This document shows, piece after piece, positions 48,345 through 58,399 of a stretch of 64,000 bases of DNA. Source of the stretch: Cryptomeria japonica (Eukaryota > Streptophyta > Pinopsida > Cupressales > Cupressaceae); NCBI RefSeq assembly GCF_030272615.1, contig NC_081412.1, positions 18,267,932 through 18,331,931 on the forward strand, in the 5' to 3' direction. Each line of letters begins with the position of its first letter. The first letter of the stretch is position 1. The position numbers and the translations under genes are program-made. The notes under the pieces were generated by a model. That model was given only the letters and a program-made list of their open reading frames with translations. It had not been told where the DNA came from and did no database searches.

Positions 48345-48355
48345 CTCTGATACCA
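48345..48355 (-). other. Primer-binding site of copia G
   Basis: The minus strand reads TGGTATCAGAG, 2 nt inside the LTR at 48358; the last base of the usual 12-mer is changed. Confidence 0.88.
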
Positions 48356-48357
48356 AT

Positions 48358-49813
48358 TGATGAATAATGATGAACTACTAAGGTCCTAACCGGTACTGAG
48401 AGGAGGGGTGAATCAGTACACAAAAAAAAAAAAACTGCTTCAACACTTTGTCATATCAAAACATAGTTAACCGGTTGTCTTCACTACTATGCTTAACCAT
48501 AGCTATATCGGTTAAACAAAAATACTTTAGATAACTATACCTGTTAACCAAAAATACTTCAGACAACATTCAATAGATCTCAAATCTTAATGACCACTTC
48601 ACCAATATAATCATGCATGATTTGTACTAATAATATCATAACCATTTAACAATGCATGCATATCTAACTTAATCAAAACCACACAATCATCACATGAAAA
48701 AATCACAACAAATAACACAGATTTTTCATGTGGAAACCCAAATGGGAGAAACCATGGTGGGGATGAATACCCACAAGCCTGTTTGTGAACTCTTTTGAAG
48801 TCTGCTCTGTTAGGATCCTAGTCTAGTTTAAAGACTTTACAATAAAGGTCCTGTTAGAAACTGATCCCGTTAGGGATCACCCAGTTAAGGGATGGCTATA
48901 TACCTTGTTAAAGGTTGAAACCCTATTAAGATTTACCTCGCTAGAGGATTTAAATAACTCAATAAACTTGAGCCACTTAGGTAGAGGATTTACAACAAAG
49001 CCTGTTAAAGCTACCCAATCAAGGGATTTACTTTCTATTGAAATGGTTAGAAGACAACAGGTAAAACACTGATCTAATAATAGCACTTCTTGCTAAGGGA
49101 CATCCTTTTCAATTCCTCTCTTCTATAATCACACTCTACAGATTCCTCACTTTGGTTTGGCAAGTATCAAATCTCCAACAGGTGGACACAAACACAACTT
49201 TTGCCAACCAATGCAATAACAAAACTCATCAGCCTTATAGACAACAACTAGATCAATATCATAGACCCTAAACCCTAAATATTTTAGGTTTACAATTACA
49301 AGCAGTCCAATCCTAACCATCAAACTCATTACATAGAATGAAATGATCTAAAATAGATCTCAAGACATTCTGCATCGTCCAATCTTCATCGCATCTAGAA
49401 ATCAGTAACCCATCACGTGCTCTTCACATACCGCTAAGAAAAATGCTCATTCTTGAGGTAGGCATTCAATGCATTCAATCTTCATGCACAAGAACCACAA
49501 AGAAATCCTTCACATGCATATAGCTGACATGGCATCCCGATCCTTATCCTTAACTAACTCATCATAAAACATCATCGGTTGCACCGCACAAGCCAAATCG
49601 CCAAACCGGTAACCCTAGAGCTAAACTGAGACTACCAACTGGTAGTCACACTTAGTGAGCCCCGACACTGATCCACTCCATCCCAATTGACCATAACCAT
49701 TTTCATTTTTCATACTGGTTCACCTTCTTGAGAACTTATACCGGTTCACCTGCTTGAGCACTTATTGACATCAATGACAACATACATTATCACCACTTCA
49801 TCATATGCCAACA
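48358..49813 (-). repeat. 5' LTR of copia G
   Basis: Matches 42167-43641. Perfect 7-bp U5 hairpin GTACTGA (48393-48399) / TCAGTAC (48413-48419). Followed by ATATC. Confidence 0.95.
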
Positions 49814-49818
49814 ATATC

Positions 49819-51199
49819 TCCTAAGGCTTAAAGAAGATGCAAGACTTTAGGGGGTGCTACATATTGATCATATCATTCACCCCCAATTTTGAAAAGGACA
49901 AATGGAAGGACAAGCTGCTGTCGTCATAAGGGAAAATATGAGATGGAAGTGTCTATAGTTAGTGCCTTAGCTACTCATCCATATATGTGAATTGGATTAC
50001 TGCTACAAGTGTCAATGAATGGTTTAAATTGCAAAATGGTAGTAGTAGCATTTGACACAAGAAGATAGAGGCTAATGGTTAAAGTGTTCTGGTGTAAATA
50101 TTGGTTCGGCATCCGTTGTGGCTCTTATGGCTTAGATTGATGAAATTATGTCTTAAGTGACATTGAACGGTCCTGAATGGAAAATATGTTAATCCGGTAG
50201 TCAACCTTGTGTGCATGCATCATTATGGGCCAACCGGTTTGGTAGTTGACATAATGTTGATGAGTCTTGACATTGTGGTCATGTAAGATTATATCACAAA
50301 GTTGTGATGCATATAATGGAAGTGGAAGGCCATCTGTAGATCATGTATGCTCAGCTCTAATGGTACAAGATGCAGATTGGAGCCCCAGTTTAGGACCTAA
50401 CGGGAAAAGAAGACCTAAGATCTATGGCTAAGGGGGAGTTCACAAGTTTACATCCCTTGATTTTTTAACCATATGGTGGCCACATGGGAGTTCAGCCAGT
50501 TGTATAGCCCTATTGGTAGGTCTGAAACTTTGGGAAGGTACAAATTCAATTTGTTTATCTATCAAAATCACAAATCAGTTTGCTCGAGAGAATAATGGTA
50601 CAAGACTAGAATGTGCTCATCAGAAATTGCCAGTGGCTTCTAGTGGGGTCAGTTCAACTTGTATTGATAGAAGTCACAATTGGACCATCGGGTGAAAGGA
50701 GCACAAGTCAGGTGTACCAGGAGAGTTGGCTGTAACAAGGGAGAAAAAGTACTCAACCGGTTGTGAACAAAAAGAGAAAGAAGTTCTCAACCTGTATGTC
50801 AAAAGAGGGAGAGTTACCTGCATAGGGGGGGAGTATACAATTAGTATCAGATTGGTATCAATGTTGGTATCAACAAATTGGTGTCAGAATAACTTCCTGC
50901 ATAGCAGAGTGGGAGAAGATGTAGTTTGACCGATAGCTAAGTCAAATTCACTAACACACCTTTCACAATGGTATCAGAGGCATTCAATTGGTATCAAGTT
51001 GGTGTCTGAGCCCTCTCTCCCAAGTGTTGTTGGTTGAAGGAATGCAGAATCTTGTGGTCTACTCTACTAAAAAGAGCAGAGTATTTTGGTTGTCCACTTT
51101 GTCATTGTTGTCAAAGGGGGAGAGGAAACAAGTAGTATACCGGACACCAGTAGTATACCGAATACTACATGTGTTGACATCAATTCCAAAGGGGGATAT
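49819..51199 (+). other. 3' part of element F, no intact gene
   Basis: This continues the F reading for about 15 codons (after YLLRLKEDARL) and then shows no pol motif. It carries TGGTATCA-like words (50855-50990), a GGGGGAG segment (51115) and, at 51188-51199, a polypurine tract (AAAGGGGGATAT). It looks like a long 3' untranslated region of a gag-only element. Confidence 0.45.
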
Positions 51200-51305
51200 T
51201 TTTGGCATTGTGTTATCGTTGATGTCAATCAGTATTGTTGTCATTGATTTCAACTGGCTTTGTGGTCATTAGAGTCAATTGGTATACAAGTTAGAGTCAC
51301 GAGTA
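51200..51305 (+). repeat. Start of a candidate 3' LTR of element F
   Basis: After the polypurine tract the sequence TTTTGGCATTG...GTTGATGTCAA matches the way all copia LTRs here begin (TGTTGGCATT...TTGTCATTGATGTCAA). Arms AATTCCAA (51182-51189) and TTGGCATT (51202-51209) pair at 7 of 8 positions. The LTR is cut by LTR C and may continue in 52731-55194; that continuation is a guess. Confidence 0.4.
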
Positions 51306-52730
51306 TGTTGCCAATGCATGAAGATTGCATTAATGAAGTATAAGTATTGTCATTGATGTCAATTGTAACCAGTAATGGAGTTGTATTGCAACCGATAGTC
51401 ATGCAGTAATGCAACTGATAGTTGAGCAGTGAAGAAAATAGGTATTGGTATTTCAAGCAGAGTGATCAACCGGTAACCCTAACATGTTGATATGTCAAAC
51501 CTTAACCGATGGAGCTTGGTGAATCAGTTGTATTGATCTATGATCAAATGGTGATTGAAGATGATTATGCCATGTATGCATGATGCACGTGATGAGTTTC
51601 AAAGTGGTTTTGGCACATAGAGACAACTGTTTTATCTTGGGAATAAACAAATGTATACCATGAAGTGAATAACACATGATGAGTTACAAGATCCAATGCA
51701 TGGTGATCCCAGAGTGGTCAAAGTTGTCTTAAACAATGTGCAGTTGATTTCTATGTAATCCAATGGTCATGTTTGAACTAATATGTTTGTAATCTCTATG
51801 AGATCTTAGGCTTTGTGATGTGTTACCGACCTATTGTATTTGCTTATAAGGTCGATGATTTGTTTTGTAAAAGTGTTGGTAATTTGGTTGAATGTTGTGG
51901 TGTGATTGATTGTCAAACCAGAAGGAGTATCTACAGAATATTTTGAAGGAAGAAAGGAGCATAAAAGGATCTGATCACATGGAGTAGTGCTATTACTAGA
52001 TCAGCAAAGACCTTGTTGTTCTCTAACAATTACAACAGTTAAATCCCTTAACCAAGTAAGCTTTAATAGGCTTGGTACTTTCTAAATCCTCTAACCAGGT
52101 GATCCATTAGTTTGGATTTCAAAATCCTCTATCGAGGTTACTCCTAACAGGATATTGCCTTTAACAAGGTACTATAGTCAATCCCTTAACCGGGTGGTCC
52201 TTAATAGGATTTGTTCCTAATAGGATATTTTTGTAAAGCTTCTAACAAGGCTTGGCTTCTAACAAGGTGAACTTCAAAAGAGTTTAGAATACTTGTAGGT
52301 ATTCAACCCCACTATGGTTTTTCCAATTTGGGTTTCCACATCAAAAATCATTGTGTCAAGTGGTGAATGATTTTGTGGTTATGTTTTGATATGGTTAATA
52401 TGTTTACCTAGTAAAGCCACTTCGATATGTTTAGATATCCGGAAGTGATTTGAAATGTGCTATTACTAATGTTAGTAAAGTGGTTTGATATTTTGATTAA
52501 AAGGTATGTGAGATTCAGATCTATTACACTGTTATATTGGTATTCTAGTCAACCAGTAAACTTGACAGTGCAATAACAGTTTATGGTATAGTGTCTAAAC
52601 TGGTTAGTTCAGTGATTGATTTATGAGTTGGGTTTAAGTTTGGTGAAAGTTGAGTTTATTTTCTATCTAGTGATTCATCCCCCCCCCTCTCAGTAGTTGA
52701 CTGAATCCTTATTGATTCATCATATCATCA
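51306..52730 (+). repeat. LTR C, probably a solo LTR related to copia A
   Basis: TGTTGCCAATGCATGAAG...CATATCATCA aligns with 39192-40551 at clearly lower identity than the A pair. There is no primer site after it and no polypurine tract before it, so it appears solitary. Flanks GAGTA and TGGTA agree at only 3 of 5 bases, so a target duplication is unproven. U5 hairpin CTAGTGA (52667-52673) / TCAGTAG (52690-52696) has one mismatch. Confidence 0.75.
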
Positions 52731-55194
52731 TGGTATACATGTTAGTGTTGGGGAAAAGAAACCGGTACCCAGTATATAAGTTGGTTTTAACTAGTGAGTT
52801 GACATTGGAGATAGTTGGCATTGTGGCAATGTCAACCTATGAGTTATGTGTTGGTCGTGTGTCAATGCCAACTAGTAAGCATGTGACCAATAAGAAAGAA
52901 AGGTTGATCTAATAAAAAATGTGCAATCAACTAGTATGTATTTTGATGTCATACAACAAGACTCCCACAAAATAAAGATGTTGTCACAAGATGAAGAGAA
53001 GACTAACAAAGAGTGTTCTCAACCGAGTTATATGTCTGGTTGAAGTTGTGTTTGCTAGAAAAGGGAAGTCATATTGGTGAAATACTAGAAGCAAAGAGCA
53101 CAATCTAATGAAAAATGGTTCCCACCAATTATTGGCCAACAGGTGACAAGGATCCACTCCCATTAGGTGTTTGGAAGATTGAGTGAAATGGTCTATCTAC
53201 TCCTACTGATGGTTGAAGGCTTATATCAGATGACCCAAATAGAGCATGAGGAAGCCTCCTATATATGAAATTAGAGATATGTACTAGATCAACAAGAGAA
53301 GGCATGATGAGATGCCAGGATAGAAGAGGAAGAGTAAGTTGTGATGAGTTTGTCAGTTTGACAAATGAGTGGAAATGAGAACCTGGCTGATGAAGGAGAA
53401 GGAAAGGTTTTGCATCTGCAAACATGGACCTACTCTAGATTGCTATTATCAATAGGGATGTTGATGTCAACTGGAATGCAGATGTAGATTGGTGCATAAC
53501 AATTGGAGATTGATGGAATGGAGTCATCAAGGATGTTACCATTATGCAGGTAGATGTATTATCAACCGCTAAGCAGGTCAATTGATAACTGAGAAAAGAG
53601 GCAAAGCAAAAAGCTCCTATCGGGTCGAGATGAGCATGATGACTCACTCTTGGTACATGTTGTGATTGGAAAGGTTGGTGACTGAGTTGATATGTTCCAA
53701 CTGATAGAACAGATAAGAGCTAGTATGAAGGTTAACCAGTTAGTGTAACCAGTAAGGTAAGATGAACCAGTAGGTGTATATCAGTAGTGCACTAGGTTGG
53801 TGATTGAACCCGAACCGAGACAGTCTGTTAAGATGGACACCAACAAAGACACCACGTGGACTCCAGGTGTCAAACATGTTGTGGCAAGTGAACTATGTAT
53901 CGTCAAGGTAGCTGGTGATTGGTAAGATATTTAATGAAGACTGTGAAAATCATGTATCAAGTATAGAGGATTGTGACTCAAAGCAGATAGAACAACACAA
54001 ACTTGTGATGCAAGGATCGATGTAGGATGTCCAAGTGCAGATCGGATTTGGTGAAGGTAACCATGAGATCATTTATTGTGATTGATGAAATCTCAAGGCC
54101 AAAAAGACAGGTGACAATTTGCTAAGTTTAGGAAATGTGTATTGGAAGGAAGAAAAATAGTGGTGTTGCATGAATTGTTGCAGGTTGTCCGTCCCTGAAA
54201 CTAGATTTGATTGGATTCAATACGATTTGTGGTTGGTAGAGAAAACCCCAGTGTGTCATGCTTGGATCTTTGTTTTGGCGGGAAAGAACAAGTATAAATT
54301 TGTAGATCAAAGATCAAAGTTGAGGTTGTCAGATGCAAGAGAATAAAGTGTGAGGGTGTGAGAAGAATCACTCAAAGTGTAATTTGCAGAAAATCATAGT
54401 GACTGAGTGTTGGAAAGAGAACCAGTAAGAGGGTTTAACCAGTGAGGTTAAGGCAACTAGTAAGCTGTCACATAATCTAGAAGATCATTCAACCGATAGT
54501 GTCCAAATCGGCAAGAAGGTAGTAGAGAGTGAAGCTGTGTAGAGTGAGTGTCATAGGAGTTTCGGCAAGGCAGAACCATAGCACAAGGGGAATCGGAAAG
54601 AAAGGGTGAGCAGAGAACCAACAAAGAATAGAGCAGGGTTTAGCTAGAAGAGAAGAGTTAAACCAGAAGAGAGAATTAATTGCAGGGATTACAACTCTTT
54701 TTAAACTGGGTTATTGCTATTATATTGAGTTGATAGTGTTCATTGTAATCGTTGATTTGGTGCTAAGTGCAGAGGTTGGTTCTCCTTTGGATTGGTGCCC
54801 ATAAATAGCTAGGAGTTGGTGATCCTTAGGTTGGTACCCTAAATCAGTAGGGTTTGGTGCTCCTTGGGTTGGTGCCCTAAATTAGTAGGGGTTGATGCTC
54901 CTTGGGTTGCTTCCCTAAACATTGTAATAATGTTGTTTTATTGTGAGGCTGGATTGGAGCAGAAGACTCCAGTAGCATTTATCACTGAGGTTTTTCCCAC
55001 ATCAGGTTTTCCTCGTATGTCTGGTGTTGTGTGATGTGTTATTGTGTGTGCTTGCATTCTGATCTCTTCCCCTATCTCACTGATATATTCACTTAGTGTT
55101 TGAACTACTAACCGGTACAAATATTTAGGATTAAAAGGTTAAGAATATTGATAACCACTGATTCACCCCCCCTCAGTGGTATCTTGTGTTCTAC
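52731..55194 (+). other. Unassigned; ends with a copia-type U5 hairpin
   Basis: No gene. The segment has many ACCAGT/ACCGGT words. Near its end come TTTTTCCCACATCAGGTTTTCC (about 54992) and a perfect 8-bp hairpin ACCACTGA (55154-55161) / TCAGTGGT (55173-55180) around a C run, the same pair of signals that closes every copia LTR here. An LTR therefore probably ends near 55194; its start is not resolved and might be the F LTR broken at 51305. Confidence 0.45.
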
Positions 55195-55430
55195 ATATCC
55201 ATCACTTGAGCATCCATCATTCAATCCCCTTTTATCTTTGTTGTACAATCGTGGAGACAAACCCATATCAATCAAGAAGGGAAAATCTAAACAAGTGGAG
55301 CACAAGGGTGCATTCCTCCACTTTATCAAACCCAATCCCAAAGAGAAGGTATAATGATTATTTTATGTTTTTATACATTTGTTTAAATACTAACCATTGA
55401 ATCGTGCCTTTCTAGTTTTAACCCTCTTCA
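55195..55430 (+). repeat. Candidate 3' end of a Ty3/gypsy LTR
   Basis: No ORF. It is called only because a primer-binding block of the Ty3/gypsy type begins at 55431, which implies that an LTR ends in CTCTTCA at 55430. The left boundary is unknown. Confidence 0.35.
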
Positions 55431-56080
55431 TTTTGGCACACTCGATGGGACCCACATCCCTTGAAACTAATCATTTTCTTGATTTTTTGTGAATTTAGCT
55501 CATAGGTTGATGCTTTAATGTCTTCACCTATACTTCGACATTTCTGCCTAGCTGTTTCGACATCTCCGCTAGGGAATGATGTCTGCATTTTGAAATTTAA
55601 TTTTTTGCTTGCCTTTTTGTAGATTTTGTCCTTCAACATCTTCGCCAACATTCAATGCCTCTGTAGTGTCTTTAGACACTTCTATTTAGACCTTTAGTTT
55701 AACATTTATTTTTGTTTCAAAAGGTTAAAAATCACAAAAAACATTTTAAAAAGGATAAGAAGAACAAAAAACACAAAAAAACATTCTTTTAACGCTTGAG
55801 ATAACCCTTAGCTTAGACAAACATATTTAACTCATCTTTATTGTAGAGTGATTAGTATTTTTATGTTGTTTAAAAAAGAAATTGTTGTTGCGTTTTTGCC
55901 CAAAAGTTTTGGCATGACATGGTCCCACATGTGTGAGCACATCTTGTGAAGAATGAATGTCCTAGGGAAAAGGGGGATATGTGCTCACACGTGTGAGCAA
56001 CCTTGGGAAGAACAAAGTGGATTAATTAGGATAATAAGAGGATTAGATACATTCTAGAAGGATATTAGCATGCTACTGAG
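55431..56080 (+). other. Leader fragment of a third Ty3/gypsy family
   Basis: Starts with TTTTGGCACACTCGATGGG, matching the primer region at 14526. Downstream, words like TTCGACATTTCTGC, TTCGACATCTCCGC, ATGTCTGC and TTCAACATCTTCGCC recur near 55533, 55555, 55578 and 55630, at multiples of roughly 20 nt. A 17-bp inverted repeat (55926-55942 with 55978-55994, one mismatch) overlaps a direct repeat (55931-55954 with 55991-56014). The fragment ends at LTR H. Confidence 0.5.
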
Positions 56081-56887
56081 TGTTAGAATCAATGACAATC
56101 CCAAAGACACTGAGAGGGGGGGTGGCTCACTGTGTAATCGGTTAGCAGAATATTTAAACTTATTAAGAACTTTGTATCCCAAAACATTGTACCGGTAAAT
56201 AAGAATTAATGCAACAAATAAGAATAATAAAGACAGCATAAAGAACACACCATAACATAAGATATTTAATGAGGAAACCCAATGTGGGAAAAACCTCGGT
56301 GGGATTTGTGACCCACAATATTCACTCACTAGACAATGAATAAATATTACTTACAATGAGGGGCCTCCACATGTAGGAAGGCTAGCAGCCTAGAGCTCAC
56401 TGCTCAACTACAAAACAAAAGTCTCACTGATTTACAAAATGGATTATCAAAATCCAATACAATGTACTGCTTCAGATCAGCATCAACTATGCCAGGTTCA
56501 GTACCGGTTTAAGCTCGGTCTATTACCAAAACCTCATTGTCAACTATATCACCTTATCCAAAAATATCATCTAGTCTTTCTCTCACATCTCTATATATTA
56601 TATCTCAAAATGACCTATAAGATCTCATACATATATATGAGTCTTTTACAATATGCCATGTCATCTTTTACAAAAGATAATTACAATATAAAACAATAAA
56701 CAAAATTTTATTCCATTTCGGCTTGAGTGTCGGTATGCATTATTGTTGTTGTTGGTGAAGTGCCTGTCAATGAATGTAGAAGTCTATTGTCAGTGCTAGT
56801 AACTGCCAGTGGGTTGACAAATGATTTCCAATTGGTTGCCATCAATGACAACATCAACTATTCTGATAAGAGTGTAGAATGCCAACA
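56081..56887 (-). repeat. 3' LTR of element H (E/H family)
   Basis: Plus-strand TGTTAGAATC...ATGCCAACA, 807 bp, same family as 9759-10529. The body lies to the right, because the polypurine tract (56888-56899) is on that side. The U5 stem at 56107-56133 is shifted but still pairs at 7 of 8 positions. Left flank CTGAG. Confidence 0.85.
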
Positions 56888-56899
56888 ATCTCCTCCTTT
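56888..56899 (-). other. Polypurine tract of element H
   Basis: Minus strand AAAGGAGGAGAT. Perfect 8-bp arms AATGCCAA (56878-56885) and TTGGCATT (56898-56905) enclose a 12-nt loop spanning the LTR junction. Confidence 0.8.
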
Positions 56900-56998
56900 G
56901 GCATTGATGGAAATACTCATGAGAAAAATCCAAAAATTGTTCCAAAAACTGAAGTCCAAAAAGTTTCCAAAATGATTTGCTCCCCCTGAGCAAATTAA

Positions 56999-58132
56999 TG
57001 AATACTAAGAGGGGGGGGTGAATTAGTATACCAAAAAACACTAAACTCAAACTTCTGAATAGTTTAGTAGATAACCGATACAACAGATTCACTAATAAAC
57101 CAGCTAAGATAAATGCAAACCAAATAGCAAACAAAGAATTCACCCACAAGAGCACAATCACCATAACACAAGATGTTTTGACATGGAAACCCAAATGGGA
57201 AAAACCATGGTGAGTAGAAACTCACGAGTAACTATCCGCAGAATAGAAACCAGACCAGTTAAGGTCAGACTGATTAAGGTCATACAATGTTCTTCACCAG
57301 AATAGATCCTATTAGGAATCTAGATCTCTGTTAGGAGATAAGTCCTGTTAAAGACTACCTTGTGAGATTTCAGATTCACAGTTGTGAACCACCTTGTTAG
57401 AGGTTTTACAAAGGCTTTTCTAGGCCTACCTGGTTAAGGGTTTCAGACTTGTGAAAGATGTGAGTAATCAACAAGTGAGTGATCTAGATACTAGCACAAT
57501 ATGCTTGGTTAGATCCTTGATAGCTCACTGTTAATGCATTTCAGCATTACTTCAGTCTTTAATATCTCCACACTCCTACTCTTCACACAGACCTAATCTT
57601 CTCTTCTATGATCACACATATAAACCCTCATCATCATTTTTAAACCCTAGACATCATATCCTTATAAAGGAGTTTGATTTCATGTCGGTCCAATAGGATT
57701 AAATTACAAGTTCCTAGGTTCAGTGCATCTAGACACATTTGGTAACACGACACAAAATCACCATAAAAGTGTCGGTGAATGATAACTCATCACAGAAATA
57801 CCGGTTGGTAACTCATCACAGATTAATACCGGTTCATACAATTTACTGATTACCGGTTGTCAAAAATGAAGACTGAAAAATGTTAACTACCGCTTTGTTC
57901 CTTCATACCGTTTGAGATTCTCAAACCGCTTGAGGTCTTCATACCACTTGAGGTCTTCAGTTAGTTTGTGACCGGTAAACATCATCTACAAAACACCAAT
58001 AGTCTAAAGACTATAATACATAATAGCGGTTGGAACAAATACCGGTTGAGCATAACTCATACATCAAGAAAGTGTACACAAAGCAAGTGTGTGCCCATCA
58101 ATGACAATCACAACATCATCAAAATGCCAACA
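56999..58132 (-). repeat. 3' LTR of element I
   Basis: Plus-strand TGAATACTAAG...ATGCCAACA, about 1.13 kb; the left end is inferred from TG. Perfect U5 hairpin ATACTAA (57002-57008) / TTAGTAT (57023-57029). Contains the AACCCAAATGGGAAAAACC block (57188). It interrupts the 3' untranslated region of H. The body lies to the right. Confidence 0.7.
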
Positions 58133-58144
58133 ATCTCCCCCTTT
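58133..58144 (-). other. Polypurine tract of element I
   Basis: Minus strand AAAGGGGGAGAT, with perfect 8-bp arms AATGCCAA (58123-58130) and TTGGCATT (58143-58150) and a 12-nt loop. Confidence 0.85.
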
Positions 58145-58399
58145 GGCATTGATGGCAACACTTAGGAAAATTTTGACATCTAAGTGTTATTACAACAAAA
58201 ATATGCCATATGCAAAATTACTCCCCCTAAGCATATACAATACCCCTTTTGTAGAAATTACAATGTATACTACTCCCTTAAAGAGGTAACATGAAAGTAT
58301 ACATGAAATGGTAACATTCACCAAAATATTAAATACTACTCCCCCTTTGCCAACAATGACAAAGTACTTCAAAATAACCCCTGTTTCTCATTATCATTA
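58145..58399 (-). other. 3' untranslated region of element I
   Basis: No ORF. Repeated CTCCCCCTTTG and ACTCCCCCTAAG words are typical of the stretch between the last ORF and the polypurine tract in these elements. Confidence 0.5.

Larger units (their letters stand above)
42167..49813 (-). mobile_element. Copia element G, 7.6 kb, minus strand
   Basis: LTRs of 1,475 bp (42167-43641) and 1,456 bp (48358-49813) bound a minus-strand gag-pol. A perfect target duplication ATATC lies at 42162-42166 and 49814-49818. The internal region is closely related to copia A while the LTRs differ from A's. Confidence 0.96.

Noticed and set aside
50960-50990. Primer-binding site (TGGTATCAGAGGC)
   Set aside because: Not next to an LTR end and surrounded by several similar TTGGTATCA words; likely internal repetition in element F.
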